Shown: positions 5,864 to 14,702, numbered from the stretch's first letter. The stretch is 19,299 nucleotides of DNA from Thermoplasmata archaeon (GCA_030039715.1 JASHVA010000158.1:1-19299), one strand, 5' to 3'. Made by a program: numbers and translations. The notes: generated by a model not told the origin, from the letters alone.

Positions 5864-7543
5864 TCAGAACGCGGTCGACGGCGGTTGCTCACCGAACAAT
5901 CGACGCCAGACGTCCGCGACCTCTCCCAAGGTCGCCCCCGCCACCACGCTCGCCAGCACGTCCGGCATCACGTTCGCGCCCTCGCGCGTGGTGCGCTCGA
6001 GCCGCTCCAGGGCCGCGCTGGTACGTCGGGCGTCCCGCTCCGCGCGCCAGTGGCGGACGGCACGGACCTGCCGCCGTTCCTCCGCGGGCGTGATCCGCTG
6101 GGTCGCGACGCCCCGGCCGCCGGCCTCGGGGAACAGGGTGAACTCCGGGTTCCCGTCCGTGTAGTCGTTCACCCCGACGACGGTCTCCCGCCGCTGTTCC
6201 CGGGCCTGCGCCGTTCGGTACGCCTCGCGGGCGATCTCGGAAGCGAGGAACCCGCGCTCGATCGCGCGCAGGGCGCCGCCGAGGTCGTCGATGCGGCCGA
6301 GATACTCCTTCGCCTCCCGCTCGATCTGATCGGTGAGGTACTCGATCTCGTACGCTCCCCCGAGGGGGTCCACCGTGTTGGAGACTCCCGACTCCTCGGC
6401 CAGGATCTGTTGAGTGCGCAGCGCGAGCCGCGCCGACTGTTCCGTGGGGAGCCCCAGGGCTTCGTCGAGCGCGTTGGTGTGCAGCGACTGAGTCCCGCCC
6501 AGGACGGCGGCGAGCGCTTCGAGCGTCGTGCGCACGACGTTCAGCTCGGGCTGCTGCGCGGTGAGGCTCGAGCCCGCCGTCTGCGTGTGGAACCGAAGCT
6601 GCTTCGAACGCGCGTTCTTGGCCCCGAAGGTCTCGCCGACGATGTGCGCCCAGAGACGGCGAGCGGCCCGGAACTTCGCGATCTCTTCCAAGAAGTTGCG
6701 GTCGGAGGAGAAGAAGAACGAGAGGCGCGGCAAGAACTCGTCGAGGTCGAGACCTCGCTCCTGCACGGCGCGCACGTATGCCATGCCGTTCGCGAGCGTG
6801 AACGCGACCTCCTGCGCCGCGGTCGCCCCGGCCTCACGCATGTGATACCCCGAGACCGAGATGTAGTTCCACTGCGGCATCTCGCGGGTAGCGAACTCGA
6901 TCAGGTCGACCGTGAGGCGGATCGACGCCTCGGGCGGGTAGATGTAGGTCCCGCGCGCGACGTACTCCTTCAGCACGTCGTTCTGCACCGTTCCGCCGAG
7001 CCGGGTTCTCGGGACGCCGTTCTCCTCCGCCACGGCGACCAGGAGCGCCGTCAGTATCGGCGCGGTCGCGTTGATCGTCATCGAGACGGTCGCCCGGTCG
7101 AGCGGGAGCCCGTGGAAGAGCGTGCGCATGTCGCCCAGCGAGGAGATCGGAACCCCCACCCGCCCCACTTCGCCGGCCGCCCGAGGATGGTCCGAGTCGT
7201 AGCCGTTCTGCGTGGGCAGGTCGAAGGCGACGGACAGGCCCGTCTGGCCGCCCTTGAGCAGGAAGTGGAATCGACGGTTCGTCGCCGCCGCGCTGCCGAA
7301 CCCCGAGTACTGGCGGAACGTCCAGAGCCGTCCGCGGTACATCGTCGGCTGGATGCCCCGGGTGTACGGGGACGTGCCCGGGAACCCGATCCGCTCGAGG
7401 AACTGGGCATCGGGGTCGTCGGGCGGTCCCACGAGGAGCGGTAGGCGACCTCCGGCGACCCGGTCTCCGATCGCCGAACGGGCGTCGGCCTCCCACCGGG
7501 AGCGACCGGAACTCCCCTTCCCCGGCCGACGGCGAGACGCCAT
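5864..7543 (-). CDS. mcmA: Methylmalonyl-CoA mutase large (catalytic) subunit
   Basis: This 559-residue protein is the size of the separate catalytic subunit found in archaea. The B12-binding subunit is not fused and not in this window. It isomerises methylmalonyl-CoA and succinyl-CoA using adenosylcobalamin. Features are TMYRGRLWTFRQYSGFG (67-83), VAFDLPTQNGYDSDHP (105-120), GGTVQNDVLKEY, YIYPPEAS, SGYHM with His234, and QSLHTNALDEA. With an offset of 10 from the Propionibacterium enzyme, Tyr79 and Arg197 match the residues (Tyr89, Arg207) that distinguish methylmalonyl-CoA mutase from isobutyryl-CoA mutase. However, Gln65 stands where that enzyme has Tyr75. The start is ATG 7541-7543, with a TATA-like box 26 nt upstream. 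It heads the run mutase-epimerase-enolase-uS2. Confidence 0.93.
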   Translation of the reverse strand: MASRRRPGKGSSGRSRWEADARSAIGDRVAGGRLPLLVGPPDDPDAQFLERIGFPGTSPYTRGIQPTMYRGRLWTFRQYSGFGSAAATNRRFHFLLKGGQTGLSVAFDLPTQNGYDSDHPRAAGEVGRVGVPISSLGDMRTLFHGLPLDRATVSMTINATAPILTALLVAVAEENGVPRTRLGGTVQNDVLKEYVARGTYIYPPEASIRLTVDLIEFATREMPQWNYISVSGYHMREAGATAAQEVAFTLANGMAYVRAVQERGLDLDEFLPRLSFFFSSDRNFLEEIAKFRAARRLWAHIVGETFGAKNARSKQLRFHTQTAGSSLTAQQPELNVVRTTLEALAAVLGGTQSLHTNALDEALGLPTEQSARLALRTQQILAEESGVSNTVDPLGGAYEIEYLTDQIEREAKEYLGRIDDLGGALRAIERGFLASEIAREAYRTAQAREQRRETVVGVNDYTDGNPEFTLFPEAGGRGVATQRITPAEERRQVRAVRHWRAERDARRTSAALERLERTTREGANVMPDVLASVVAGATLGEVADVWRRLFGEQPPSTAF

Positions 7544-7565
7544 CGTCGTCCGACCGGGCGGGCGC

Positions 7566-7572
7566 TATTAAT
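7566..7572 (-). promoter_or_regulatory. TATA box for the mutase-epimerase-enolase-uS2 unit
   Basis: ATTAATA on the minus strand is centred 26 nt upstream of ATG 7543 and overlaps the stop codon of pheT (7568-7570). The spacing predicts a leaderless mRNA. Everything between it and the ATG is GC-rich and carries no purine-rich ribosome-binding site. Confidence 0.55.
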
Positions 7573-9262
7573 CGCTGTCGCGGCCGCCGAGCAGCGGGTA
7601 CAACGCGGTCAGGTCGAGCTCGGCCCAAGCGACCGGCACGGGCACCCCGATCTCCGAGAGGACCTGCGGGTGGACCTCGCCGAGTTCCGCGACGAGGTCC
7701 CCCGCGACCCGAACCCGAGCGGCTCGCCCCGGTATCGTGCCCGGAAGTTCGGCCGACTCGCGCACGGAGACGATATCGACCGTGCGGAGGACGTACTCGA
7801 CCAGCGCCGCCGCGTCCGCGAAGCCCGCGCTCTCCCGAGCGATCAGAGCGCCCGCTCGGTAGCGGGTCCGGCCGCCCGACTCGGCCGCCGTATCCGCCAC
7901 GACGACGGGTCCGACCTCTCCGATCGATTGGGGGTATCCGTTCCTCGTGTTGTGAGCGAGGACTTCGAGATGCGACAGGAGCAGGCGATCGCGCAGGAAC
8001 GCGAACTCTTGCGATGGCGGATTTCGGAGGCGGATCGGGGGGGCGCCGCGGAGCCGAGTTACGGCGGACTCCGAGACCAGCACGGAGGTGTAGGGCGCCG
8101 CGAGACCCAGCCCGAGCAGCGTCGTCGCCACGCGCCGGCGGAAGACGGTCTCGGGTCGGCGTCGCCCGCGCGAAGCGCTCGGAGGGAGGAGTCCGTCCCG
8201 TGGCTCCAGCGCCGAGGAGAGGATGACATCCTCCGCTACGTCCACTCCCGTGAGGAGGTCCGGGCGCCAGGGCGGCGCCTCGACCGCCCATCCTCCGGAG
8301 TGCGGGCGCGCCGACAATCGGGACCGGGCGAGCCGGTGCTCGACCTCGGACGCGGGGTAGCTTCTTCCGGCAAGGGATCGCAGCGTCTCCGAGGGGAGGT
8401 CCACCGAGCGGGAGGAGTAGACCGACCGGCCATCGGAGAGGGTGGCTCCGCCGGCCCGAATCTCGACCGGCGCGACCGTCCATCCACGGCTGGCGAACGT
8501 CACGAGGAGGAGGCCCACGATCTCCCGCACGGTGCGTTCGGAGAGTCCGGTCGACTCGAGGAGCAATCGCCGATCCCCGATCCGGGCCTCCCCACCGGTT
8601 CGACCGTTGAGGATCGGGGGCAGGCTGAGGATCAGTCCTCGGGAGTCTCGCAACGTGAGGCACCGTCGGTCGAGCCGCCCGAAGCTTCCGTACTGCTGGG
8701 CGAGAGGGTGTTCTGAGAAGAACCGCTCGGCCGTCACTTCCTCCGAGCCGTCGAGCGGCACGAACCGAACGTCGTCGAACGCCTCGAGAGCGTATCGAAA
8801 CGGCGGGACGAGTCGCTCGATCGGATAGATCCCGAGGCTGGCCGCCCGCCGGCCCCGGCCGACCGTCGCGTGGAGGAGTTCCTGAAATCGGACGGCCTCC
8901 TCGAGATGGCCGGCGTCCAACCCTCGACCGGGCGGAGCGACCACGACGACTCCGGCGATGGCCGGCCGCAGCGCGGCGACGGAGGGGTCGACGTCGATCG
9001 ACAGGGCTCCCGCGGGTTCTTCGAGCTCGCGGACGCGCAACGTACCCTTGGCCGCCTCCGTCGCGCCCTGCAGGTAGAGCCCCAATCCACCCTCCGAGAG
9101 CAGGTCCAGCCGATCCGGCGTGACGGAGACGGTGATCTGATCGCCGTCCTGCCCCACCAGCTCGGCTTTCGAGATCGAGAGGATCTCTTCGAGGGCCGCC
9201 GACGAGATCGGCTGGGGCAACATCTCGAGGACCCGATCCCGGCGAAGCTCGGACTGCGGCAT
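7568..9262 (-). CDS. pheT: Phenylalanine-tRNA ligase beta subunit
   Basis: This is the archaeal-type beta subunit (564 residues; family about 550) of the heterotetrameric PheRS that charges tRNA-Phe. It begins LRRDRVLEML, has VTPDRLDLLSEGGL (about 48-61, the family's 'RpDllgveGla' region), a B3/4-like middle, a B5-like PPWRPDLLTGVDVAEDVI segment, and a C-terminal pseudo-catalytic part with PPIRLRNPPSQEFAFLRDRL and LGEVHPQVL. The open frame continues far upstream, inside pheS. I choose ATG 9260-9262 because GGAGGAA lies 10 nt upstream and the pheS stop ends 5 bases before. It is co-transcribed with pheS, and its stop overlaps the next gene's TATA box. Confidence 0.93.
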   Translation of the reverse strand: MPQSELRRDRVLEMLPQPISSAALEEILSISKAELVGQDGDQITVSVTPDRLDLLSEGGLGLYLQGATEAAKGTLRVRELEEPAGALSIDVDPSVAALRPAIAGVVVVAPPGRGLDAGHLEEAVRFQELLHATVGRGRRAASLGIYPIERLVPPFRYALEAFDDVRFVPLDGSEEVTAERFFSEHPLAQQYGSFGRLDRRCLTLRDSRGLILSLPPILNGRTGGEARIGDRRLLLESTGLSERTVREIVGLLLVTFASRGWTVAPVEIRAGGATLSDGRSVYSSRSVDLPSETLRSLAGRSYPASEVEHRLARSRLSARPHSGGWAVEAPPWRPDLLTGVDVAEDVILSSALEPRDGLLPPSASRGRRRPETVFRRRVATTLLGLGLAAPYTSVLVSESAVTRLRGAPPIRLRNPPSQEFAFLRDRLLLSHLEVLAHNTRNGYPQSIGEVGPVVVADTAAESGGRTRYRAGALIARESAGFADAAALVEYVLRTVDIVSVRESAELPGTIPGRAARVRVAGDLVAELGEVHPQVLSEIGVPVPVAWAELDLTALYPLLGGRDSD

Positions 9263-9267
9263 CGGGG

Positions 9268-10797
9268 CTAGGTTCCTCCGCCGCGCAGCCGCCCGAGGTC
9301 GTCGTCGAACAGTTCCCGAAGGTCGTTCAGTCCCAGCGCGACGAGCGCCAGCCGGCCGATGCCGATCCCCCAGGCGGCGACCGGTACCTCGACTCCGAGC
9401 GGACGGCAGACCTCGGGGCGGAAGATGCCACCGGGGAAGATCTCGATCCATCCGAGGCGCGGATGGCGGACGTACCCCTCGATCGACGGCTCGGTGAACG
9501 GGAAGTAGCTCGGTCGGATCTTCAGCTCGCGGATGCCGATCGCCTCGGCCAGCGCGCCGAACATCCCGACCAGATGCCGGATCGTGATCCCTTCCTCTCC
9601 GACGATCCCCTCGCACTGCGTGAACTCGATGCCGTGCCGGGCGTCGACCTCCTCGCGGCGAAAGTTGCGGTCCAGCGAGAACATCCGGAACGGCGGCGTC
9701 GGCCGGCGCGCGAGGAACCGGGCCGAGACCGGTGTCGTCTGGGACCGAAGTACCGGTCGGGCGGCGACGGCGGGGTCGTACGCACCGCCCCAACCGGGAC
9801 CGATCGGCGACGACTCTCCGGGGAGCGGGCGGCCCTCGTGCGCCGCGGCGACACGGGCGAGCAGATCGGCGGGCGGCGGGTGACCCTCGACCCGCTCGAC
9901 CGAGAGGGCGTCGTGGATCGATCGGGCCGGATGGTCCTGCGGCATGAACAGGACATCGTTGTTCCAGAACTCGGTCTCGAGCAGCGGACCTTCGGCTTGC
10001 TCGAACCCGAGCCCCACGAGGATCTCTTCGAACTCTTCGAGCCAGGCCGCGTACCGGTTCGGGCGCGCCCCGGTGAGAAAGGGGACGGCGGCGCGCACGT
10101 CGTACGGTCGAAACGGCCGCTCCTTCCAGGCCCCCGACGTCAGCAGCGTGGGTGTCAGCGCCCCGAGCGCCTCCGCGTCGGACGCCGCGAGCGGGAGACG
10201 TCGACCCTCCTCGGAGACCGACCAGCGCCGCGTCGAGCGGCGCTCGGTGCGCACCAGGCCCCGGCGCTCCAACGCGGCGGAGATCGCCTCGTCGATATCC
10301 TCTTCCTCGCCGGCCACTTGCTTCAGCACGATCTCCTCCGGAAGAAGAGAGTCGGTCGGCGCGCCGCCCGAACGCAGGCGGAACGGCACGCCCGGCTCGA
10401 GGAAACCTCGGCGACGCAGGATCCCCACCGCGGCGGAACGCTCCTCCTCATCGAGCCCGATCGTGCCGGCGTCGTCCGGAGTGAGGACGCCTCCGTGCGT
10501 CTCGAGGGCCGCCAGGAAACGACGCTCGGGCAGACCCCGGCGTACCGCTTCCTCCCCCCGGGGAGTGAGTTCGAGGCTCGCCTCGTGTTCCTCTTCGGCG
10601 GTCGCGAGGTGCTTCGCCCGCAGCCGTTGGAGGGTGCCGCGGAGTTGATCGAGCGGCAACCCGAGGTGGGTGCCGAGCTCCTCCTCCGCGATCGCGGGCC
10701 CGTCGTTCGCCCGCAAGGCCAGCAGCACCGAACGCTCGGGCCCCGAGAGGGTCAGCGGAGCCGCCCCGTCCGATGCACCCTCGGATGCATCGGGCAC
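9268..10797 (-). CDS. pheS: Phenylalanine-tRNA ligase alpha subunit
   Basis: This is the catalytic subunit of PheRS, 509 residues, the archaeal size. The N-terminal 200 or so residues carry winged-helix units (for example LSGPERSVLLALRAN and LELTPRGEEAVRRG) as in archaeal and eukaryotic PheRS. The class II catalytic core follows: LLETEFWNNDVLFMPQDHPA (272-291), RSQTTPVSAR (351-360) and the motif 2 region FRMFSLDRNFRREEVDARHG (370-389) followed by EFTQCEG. PGGIFRPEV and motif 3 GIGIGR (477-482) complete it. The start is GTG 10795-10797, with a CTTAAT box 26 nt upstream suggesting a leaderless mRNA. pheT follows after five bases. Confidence 0.95.
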   Translation of the reverse strand: MPDASEGASDGAAPLTLSGPERSVLLALRANDGPAIAEEELGTHLGLPLDQLRGTLQRLRAKHLATAEEEHEASLELTPRGEEAVRRGLPERRFLAALETHGGVLTPDDAGTIGLDEEERSAAVGILRRRGFLEPGVPFRLRSGGAPTDSLLPEEIVLKQVAGEEEDIDEAISAALERRGLVRTERRSTRRWSVSEEGRRLPLAASDAEALGALTPTLLTSGAWKERPFRPYDVRAAVPFLTGARPNRYAAWLEEFEEILVGLGFEQAEGPLLETEFWNNDVLFMPQDHPARSIHDALSVERVEGHPPPADLLARVAAAHEGRPLPGESSPIGPGWGGAYDPAVAARPVLRSQTTPVSARFLARRPTPPFRMFSLDRNFRREEVDARHGIEFTQCEGIVGEEGITIRHLVGMFGALAEAIGIRELKIRPSYFPFTEPSIEGYVRHPRLGWIEIFPGGIFRPEVCRPLGVEVPVAAWGIGIGRLALVALGLNDLRELFDDDLGRLRGGGT

Positions 10798-10820
10798 GTC
10801 ACCGGCGAAGGGGGGACGTC

Positions 10821-10826
10821 ATTAAG
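10821..10826 (-). promoter_or_regulatory. TATA box for pheS-pheT
   Basis: CTTAAT on the minus strand is centred 26-27 nt upstream of GTG 10797, in the 71-bp gap after the sedolisin gene. It supports the GTG start and a leaderless transcript. Confidence 0.5.
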
Positions 10827-10868
10827 AGTTTCCCCACGCCGACCGGCCGCTCCGGGAGAACTCGGCGG

Positions 10869-13190
10869 CTACATCGGTGGCGGCGGGGGAAGCGGGCTCG
10901 CCGGAGACGGCGTCGGCGGGGGCTCCGCGGGCGCGACCGGCGTCGGCGGGACCCGGGGCGGGGGTGCCCGTCCCCCGATCCAGCCGCCGAGCGCGATGCA
11001 CGCGGCCATCAGGACGACGAAGAAGACCACGTTTCCCGGATACTGGGCGATCCACTCGAGCGCCGGGACGAACCCGAGGAGGTTCACATCGACCCCCGCG
11101 GACTCGTTCGCGTAGTACCCGCCGCCGGTCACGGTCGCCGTGGCCACCGCACTGGCGCCGAGATAGCAGACCGGGACGGAGATCGTGACCGAGACTCCGC
11201 CCGAGGCGTTCGAAAGCGGCGTCGCCACTCCGAAAGTCCCGGAGCACGGACCGCCGATACCGGCCGAGGAGAGGTAGACGAGGACCCCCACGCCGGCGAT
11301 CGGCTTCCCGCTCGTGTAGTTCGTGAGCTTCGCCGTGATCGTGACCGAGCCGCCGGGCGCGACGGGCGAGGGGCCCGCGCTGATCGTCAGGTTCACGAAG
11401 CTCGCGACGAAGTGCTCGAAGAGATCGACGGCTTCGGGGGAGCCCCAACCGGTGGCGGTATCCCAGCCGGGTCCGGCGGATCCGAGGCAATTGGCACCGG
11501 TCGTGACGTCGTGGAACGGATAGTCGACGAGCGACGTGTTGGCACCGAGCGCGTAGATCTCCGGCGTCAAGAAACCGAAGTTCGTCCCGTGGAGCGCGTC
11601 CATCTCCGTCACCATACCGGCCCAGAGGGGGGTCGCAAAGCTCGTGCCTCCCCCCGCCGCGTTCTGGCCGTCGAAGTAGAGATAGTTGTAGTCGGCCGTC
11701 GCCGCGACGTCCGGCATCCCTCGGTGGCCGTTCGCCTCGATCGGCGCCTTCGCGCTGCCGACCTCCTGCCAGCTGGGCGCCGTGAACTGCGTCGAGAATC
11801 CGCCTCCGCTCTGGGGCCAGGCCGACTCGCTGAACCCCGTGATCGCCCCCAGCACGCTCCGGTCGAGCGTCACCGAGGTACCGCCGACGGCGACGACCTG
11901 TGGCGAGGCCGCCGGATACTCGGGCTGGGCGCCCCCCTGGCACCCGCTGCCCGCGTCGCCCCCGAGGTCCCCCGTGGCCGCGAAGACCGTGATCTTCTCC
12001 TTCGCGGCGATGGCAAAGTCGTTCTCGAACCCGCTCGTGAGCGTCGGGTCCGCGCCGTCGGCCGAACCGAACGACATCGAGATCGCGGCGACGTTCGGGA
12101 CGCTGGCGGTGTCGACGGCGGTGTTCAGTGCGTCGATCATCGACGCGTCGCTCGGCGAGTAGTCGTCCGACGCCGGGCCCATCGGCGCGTAGATGGGGTC
12201 GAGCGTGGCGCCCGGGGCCATGGAGCCGGACCACTCGATGTCCAGCGTGAGCTCGCGCGAACCGTTGCTCGGATCGTTCACCGCGCTCGCGGACGGGGCG
12301 GGGGCGCCGTCGACCGGATACGGCACGACCGTCGGCGCGGGGAACGAAGAGGGGTAGTCGTCCTGGAAAAACGTCGAGATGTCGCTCGGGGCGTAGCCGA
12401 GTCCCCAGAGCAAGAGCACGATCCCCTTCCCGGTCGCGTACGTCGGGCTCGCGGTGAGGTTGTACAGTCCCGAGATTGCGTAGATATCGCGGGCGATGTC
12501 CGGCGTGACGAGGTCGTCCGGGTTCTGCTCGGGCACCCCCGAGGCCGAGGACAGTTCCGGCATCTCGGGGAGCGTGAACGTGTCGAAGCCGGAGGCGAGC
12601 CCCGCGACGGCTTCGACCTCTCCTTCCAGCGGCGCCGGGAGCGAGGGCGCGGTGATCGGCGCCACCACGGAGCGGCCCTCGAATGTGCCCGAGACCAACG
12701 TCGTGGCGAACGCGCGGTCGACGGCTCCGATCGACCCGGAAAGACTCAGCGAGAGGCGGTCCGGCCAGGTGTGGGTCACGGTGAGACCGGCCGACGTGAA
12801 GTACTCCACCGCCGAGGCGTAGGCGGACGGGGACAGGCCGTAGTCGGCGCCGATCTCGGAGGCCGTCATGGCGGGGGCGGCGGCGGAAGGAGCGTCGTAG
12901 AACGACGCGTTGGTCGGTTCGAACGTCACCTCGAGCGCCTCGCTCCCGGTCGCCGGGGCGACCCCAGCCACGGAGGCGAGTTCATCGGGGGAGAAGCCGG
13001 CCCGCTCGGCGAAGGTCGTCGCGTTCGCCTCCGCCGCAGAGAGGGGCGCGCTCGAGGGCCCGGAAGCCGCGGTGGTGCCGACCAACGCCGCGAGCGACGG
13101 GAGCGCGACGGCGACCGCGATCAGGAGAGCGAGAGACCGGCCCGAAAGGCGACGGGCTCGATGGCCGGGCCTCGCCAATCGAGCAGTCAT
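10869..13190 (-). CDS. Secreted, membrane-anchored sedolisin (S53 serine-carboxyl peptidase)
   Basis: This is an acid-active type of serine peptidase related to kumamolisin. From ATG 13188-13190 it has 773 residues. A signal peptide (about 20-40, LALLIAVAVALPSLAALVG) is followed by a pro-domain to about residue 220 and the S53 domain. Catalytic residues are Glu313 and Asp317 (ELTLDIEWSG), Asp408 (ATGDLGG) and Ser517 (GGTSFATP). A calcium-site-like segment DVTTGAN...GWDTATGWG follows. After about residue 595 comes an Ig-like domain with two Cys, a transmembrane helix (721-741) and a Pro-rich tail of about 30 residues, presumably cytoplasmic. A longer start at 13235 is possible, but a TATA-like box 29 nt before 13190 favours the shorter form. 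It probably works outside the cell at low pH. Confidence 0.93.
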   Translation of the reverse strand: MTARLARPGHRARRLSGRSLALLIAVAVALPSLAALVGTTAASGPSSAPLSAAEANATTFAERAGFSPDELASVAGVAPATGSEALEVTFEPTNASFYDAPSAAAPAMTASEIGADYGLSPSAYASAVEYFTSAGLTVTHTWPDRLSLSLSGSIGAVDRAFATTLVSGTFEGRSVVAPITAPSLPAPLEGEVEAVAGLASGFDTFTLPEMPELSSASGVPEQNPDDLVTPDIARDIYAISGLYNLTASPTYATGKGIVLLLWGLGYAPSDISTFFQDDYPSSFPAPTVVPYPVDGAPAPSASAVNDPSNGSRELTLDIEWSGSMAPGATLDPIYAPMGPASDDYSPSDASMIDALNTAVDTASVPNVAAISMSFGSADGADPTLTSGFENDFAIAAKEKITVFAATGDLGGDAGSGCQGGAQPEYPAASPQVVAVGGTSVTLDRSVLGAITGFSESAWPQSGGGFSTQFTAPSWQEVGSAKAPIEANGHRGMPDVAATADYNYLYFDGQNAAGGGTSFATPLWAGMVTEMDALHGTNFGFLTPEIYALGANTSLVDYPFHDVTTGANCLGSAGPGWDTATGWGSPEAVDLFEHFVASFVNLTISAGPSPVAPGGSVTITAKLTNYTSGKPIAGVGVLVYLSSAGIGGPCSGTFGVATPLSNASGGVSVTISVPVCYLGASAVATATVTGGGYYANESAGVDVNLLGFVPALEWIAQYPGNVVFFVVLMAACIALGGWIGGRAPPPRVPPTPVAPAEPPPTPSPASPLPPPPPM

Positions 13191-13215
13191 CGCGCATACA
13201 CGGCGGGTTACCGCG

Positions 13216-13222
13216 GAAATAG
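13216..13222 (-). promoter_or_regulatory. TATA-like box for the sedolisin
   Basis: CTATTTC on the minus strand is centred 29 nt upstream of ATG 13190, inside the 57-bp gap to the oxidoreductase stop. It fits a start of transcription 2-4 nt before that ATG and is hard to reconcile with a start at 13235, which lies upstream of the box. Confidence 0.4.
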
Positions 13223-13247
13223 CTTCGCCTCGCACGGGCGGGCGGGG

Positions 13248-14702
13248 TCAGCTGCGGATCGGCTTCGTGTATCCCGGCGGCAGCTGGAAGGTGCCCTCGC
13301 CACCGAACGGGTCGGGACGCGCCGTGGCCTGCTCGCCCCGTTTTGTCGAGAGGTAGGCGTCGATCGCTTCGGCGGCCTCGGTCGCCGAGCCCATCGCGTA
13401 CACCACCGAGCGGCCACCGGCGGAGAAGATCCCGGGCACCGCGGTCGCGAACCCGTGGCCTTTCCCTTCGGGCCACCCCTGGCTCGTGAGCTTGAGGTCG
13501 AGTTCCGGCCCGAGCCCTTCCAGGTCGGCCTTCTGTCCGACGGCGACGATCACGGTGTCGCAGGGGATCGTCTCCTCCGAGCCGGGCACGGCCGCGGGCG
13601 TCCGCCGACCTCCCGAGTCGGGGGGGCCGAGCTCGATCGACTGCACGACGATGCCGTCGACGTGCCGCTCGCCGAGGATCCGCACCGGCGCCTTCTGGAA
13701 CACGAACCGGATCCCCTCGTGTTCGGCTCCGAGGATCTCCTCGGGGTCGGCCGGCATCTCCTCGCGCCCTCGCCGGTAGACGAGCGTCACCCGGCCTCCG
13801 TTCGACAGGCGGAGTGCGCTGCGGACCGAGTCCATCGCGACATCGCCGCCGCCGACCACGACGATCTCCTTTCCGACGGTGACGGGACGGCCGTGGTTCA
13901 CCTCCTTCAGGAAGTGGAGGGCGTGCAGCACTCCCTCCTTCTCCTCGCCGGGGACGGCCAGCGTCCGGTGCGTCGACGTTCCGACGGAGAGGAACACGGC
14001 GTCGTACCCCGCGCTGAGGAGCGAGTCGAGCGGAAGGTCACGTCCGACCTTCGACTTCGTCTCCCACGTCACGTCGAGGTCCCGGAACCGGGCCCGGTCG
14101 GTCTCCACGTCGTCGTTCGTCATCCGGTACGCCGGGATCGTTTGCATGAGGCCCCCGAATCGGTCCCCGGCCTCGTAGACCGTGACCGAGTAGCCCCGAA
14201 CGCCGAGCTCCCACGCCGCCATCATTCCCGCCGGACCGGAGCCCACGACGGCGACGCGCTGGTGCTTGGGCCGGGAGGGGACGTAGACCAGGTCGCTCTC
14301 TCCGTAGTCGAGGGCGACGCGCTTCAGGTGTCGGATCGCGATCGGGACGCCCTTCTTCTTCACGACGCAGGCGTCCTCGCAGTAGTGGTAGCAGACCTTG
14401 CACAGGCACGTCGCGAGCGGGTCTTCGCGGAGCGTCACCCGGGCGGCGCCGTCGAAGTCCTCGGCCGCGATGAGTCGAATGTACTCCCGGGCATCCTGCG
14501 AGATCGGGCACGCCTCGACGCACCAGGGCCGACGGCACTGGATGCACCGCTTCGCCTCGAGGACCGCCTCCTCCTTCGAGTAGGCGTGGAGCACCTCGCG
14601 GAAGTCGCGTGTCCGCTCGGCGACCGGCTCCTCGGGGATCGGCACCCGGACCGGATCGAGCTTCGGCGGGGTCTTCGGCGGGCTCGCCGCTTCCGGCGGC
14701 AT
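13248..14702 (-). CDS. GltD/NfnB-type Fe-S and FAD oxidoreductase
   Basis: This 484-residue protein resembles the small subunit of glutamate synthase and the related NfnB/SudA electron-transfer flavoproteins. Its N-terminal domain carries the two [4Fe-4S] cysteine sets: CIQCRRPWCVEACP (Cys53, 56, 61, 65), and CLCKVCYHYCEDAC (99-112) followed by KKKGVPIAIRHLKR. An FAD-binding fold follows (VAVVGSGPAG, GSGPAG 154-159), then an NAD(P)H-binding fold (VVVGGGDVA, GGGDVA 284-289). Near the C terminus the family's 'AGD...' FAD loop reads SAGGRSVVYAMG, without the Asp and about three or four residues shorter. I choose ATG 14700-14702 because a TATA-like box lies 26 nt upstream; a GTG at 14741 would lie upstream of that box. 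No glutamate synthase large subunit is nearby, so the partner and substrate are unknown. Confidence 0.88.
   Translation of the reverse strand: MPPEAASPPKTPPKLDPVRVPIPEEPVAERTRDFREVLHAYSKEEAVLEAKRCIQCRRPWCVEACPISQDAREYIRLIAAEDFDGAARVTLREDPLATCLCKVCYHYCEDACVVKKKGVPIAIRHLKRVALDYGESDLVYVPSRPKHQRVAVVGSGPAGMMAAWELGVRGYSVTVYEAGDRFGGLMQTIPAYRMTNDDVETDRARFRDLDVTWETKSKVGRDLPLDSLLSAGYDAVFLSVGTSTHRTLAVPGEEKEGVLHALHFLKEVNHGRPVTVGKEIVVVGGGDVAMDSVRSALRLSNGGRVTLVYRRGREEMPADPEEILGAEHEGIRFVFQKAPVRILGERHVDGIVVQSIELGPPDSGGRRTPAAVPGSEETIPCDTVIVAVGQKADLEGLGPELDLKLTSQGWPEGKGHGFATAVPGIFSAGGRSVVYAMGSATEAAEAIDAYLSTKRGEQATARPDPFGGEGTFQLPPGYTKPIRS

Noticed and set aside
4312..7444. Long plus-strand frames (593 and 647 codons) opposite enolase and the mutase
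   Set aside because: They are antisense shadows of strongly recognised genes. Their translations are low-complexity and match no family.
9263..9793. In-frame upstream extension of pheT to 9793
   Set aside because: It would lie inside pheS in another frame. ATG 9262 has a good ribosome-binding site and gives the normal length.
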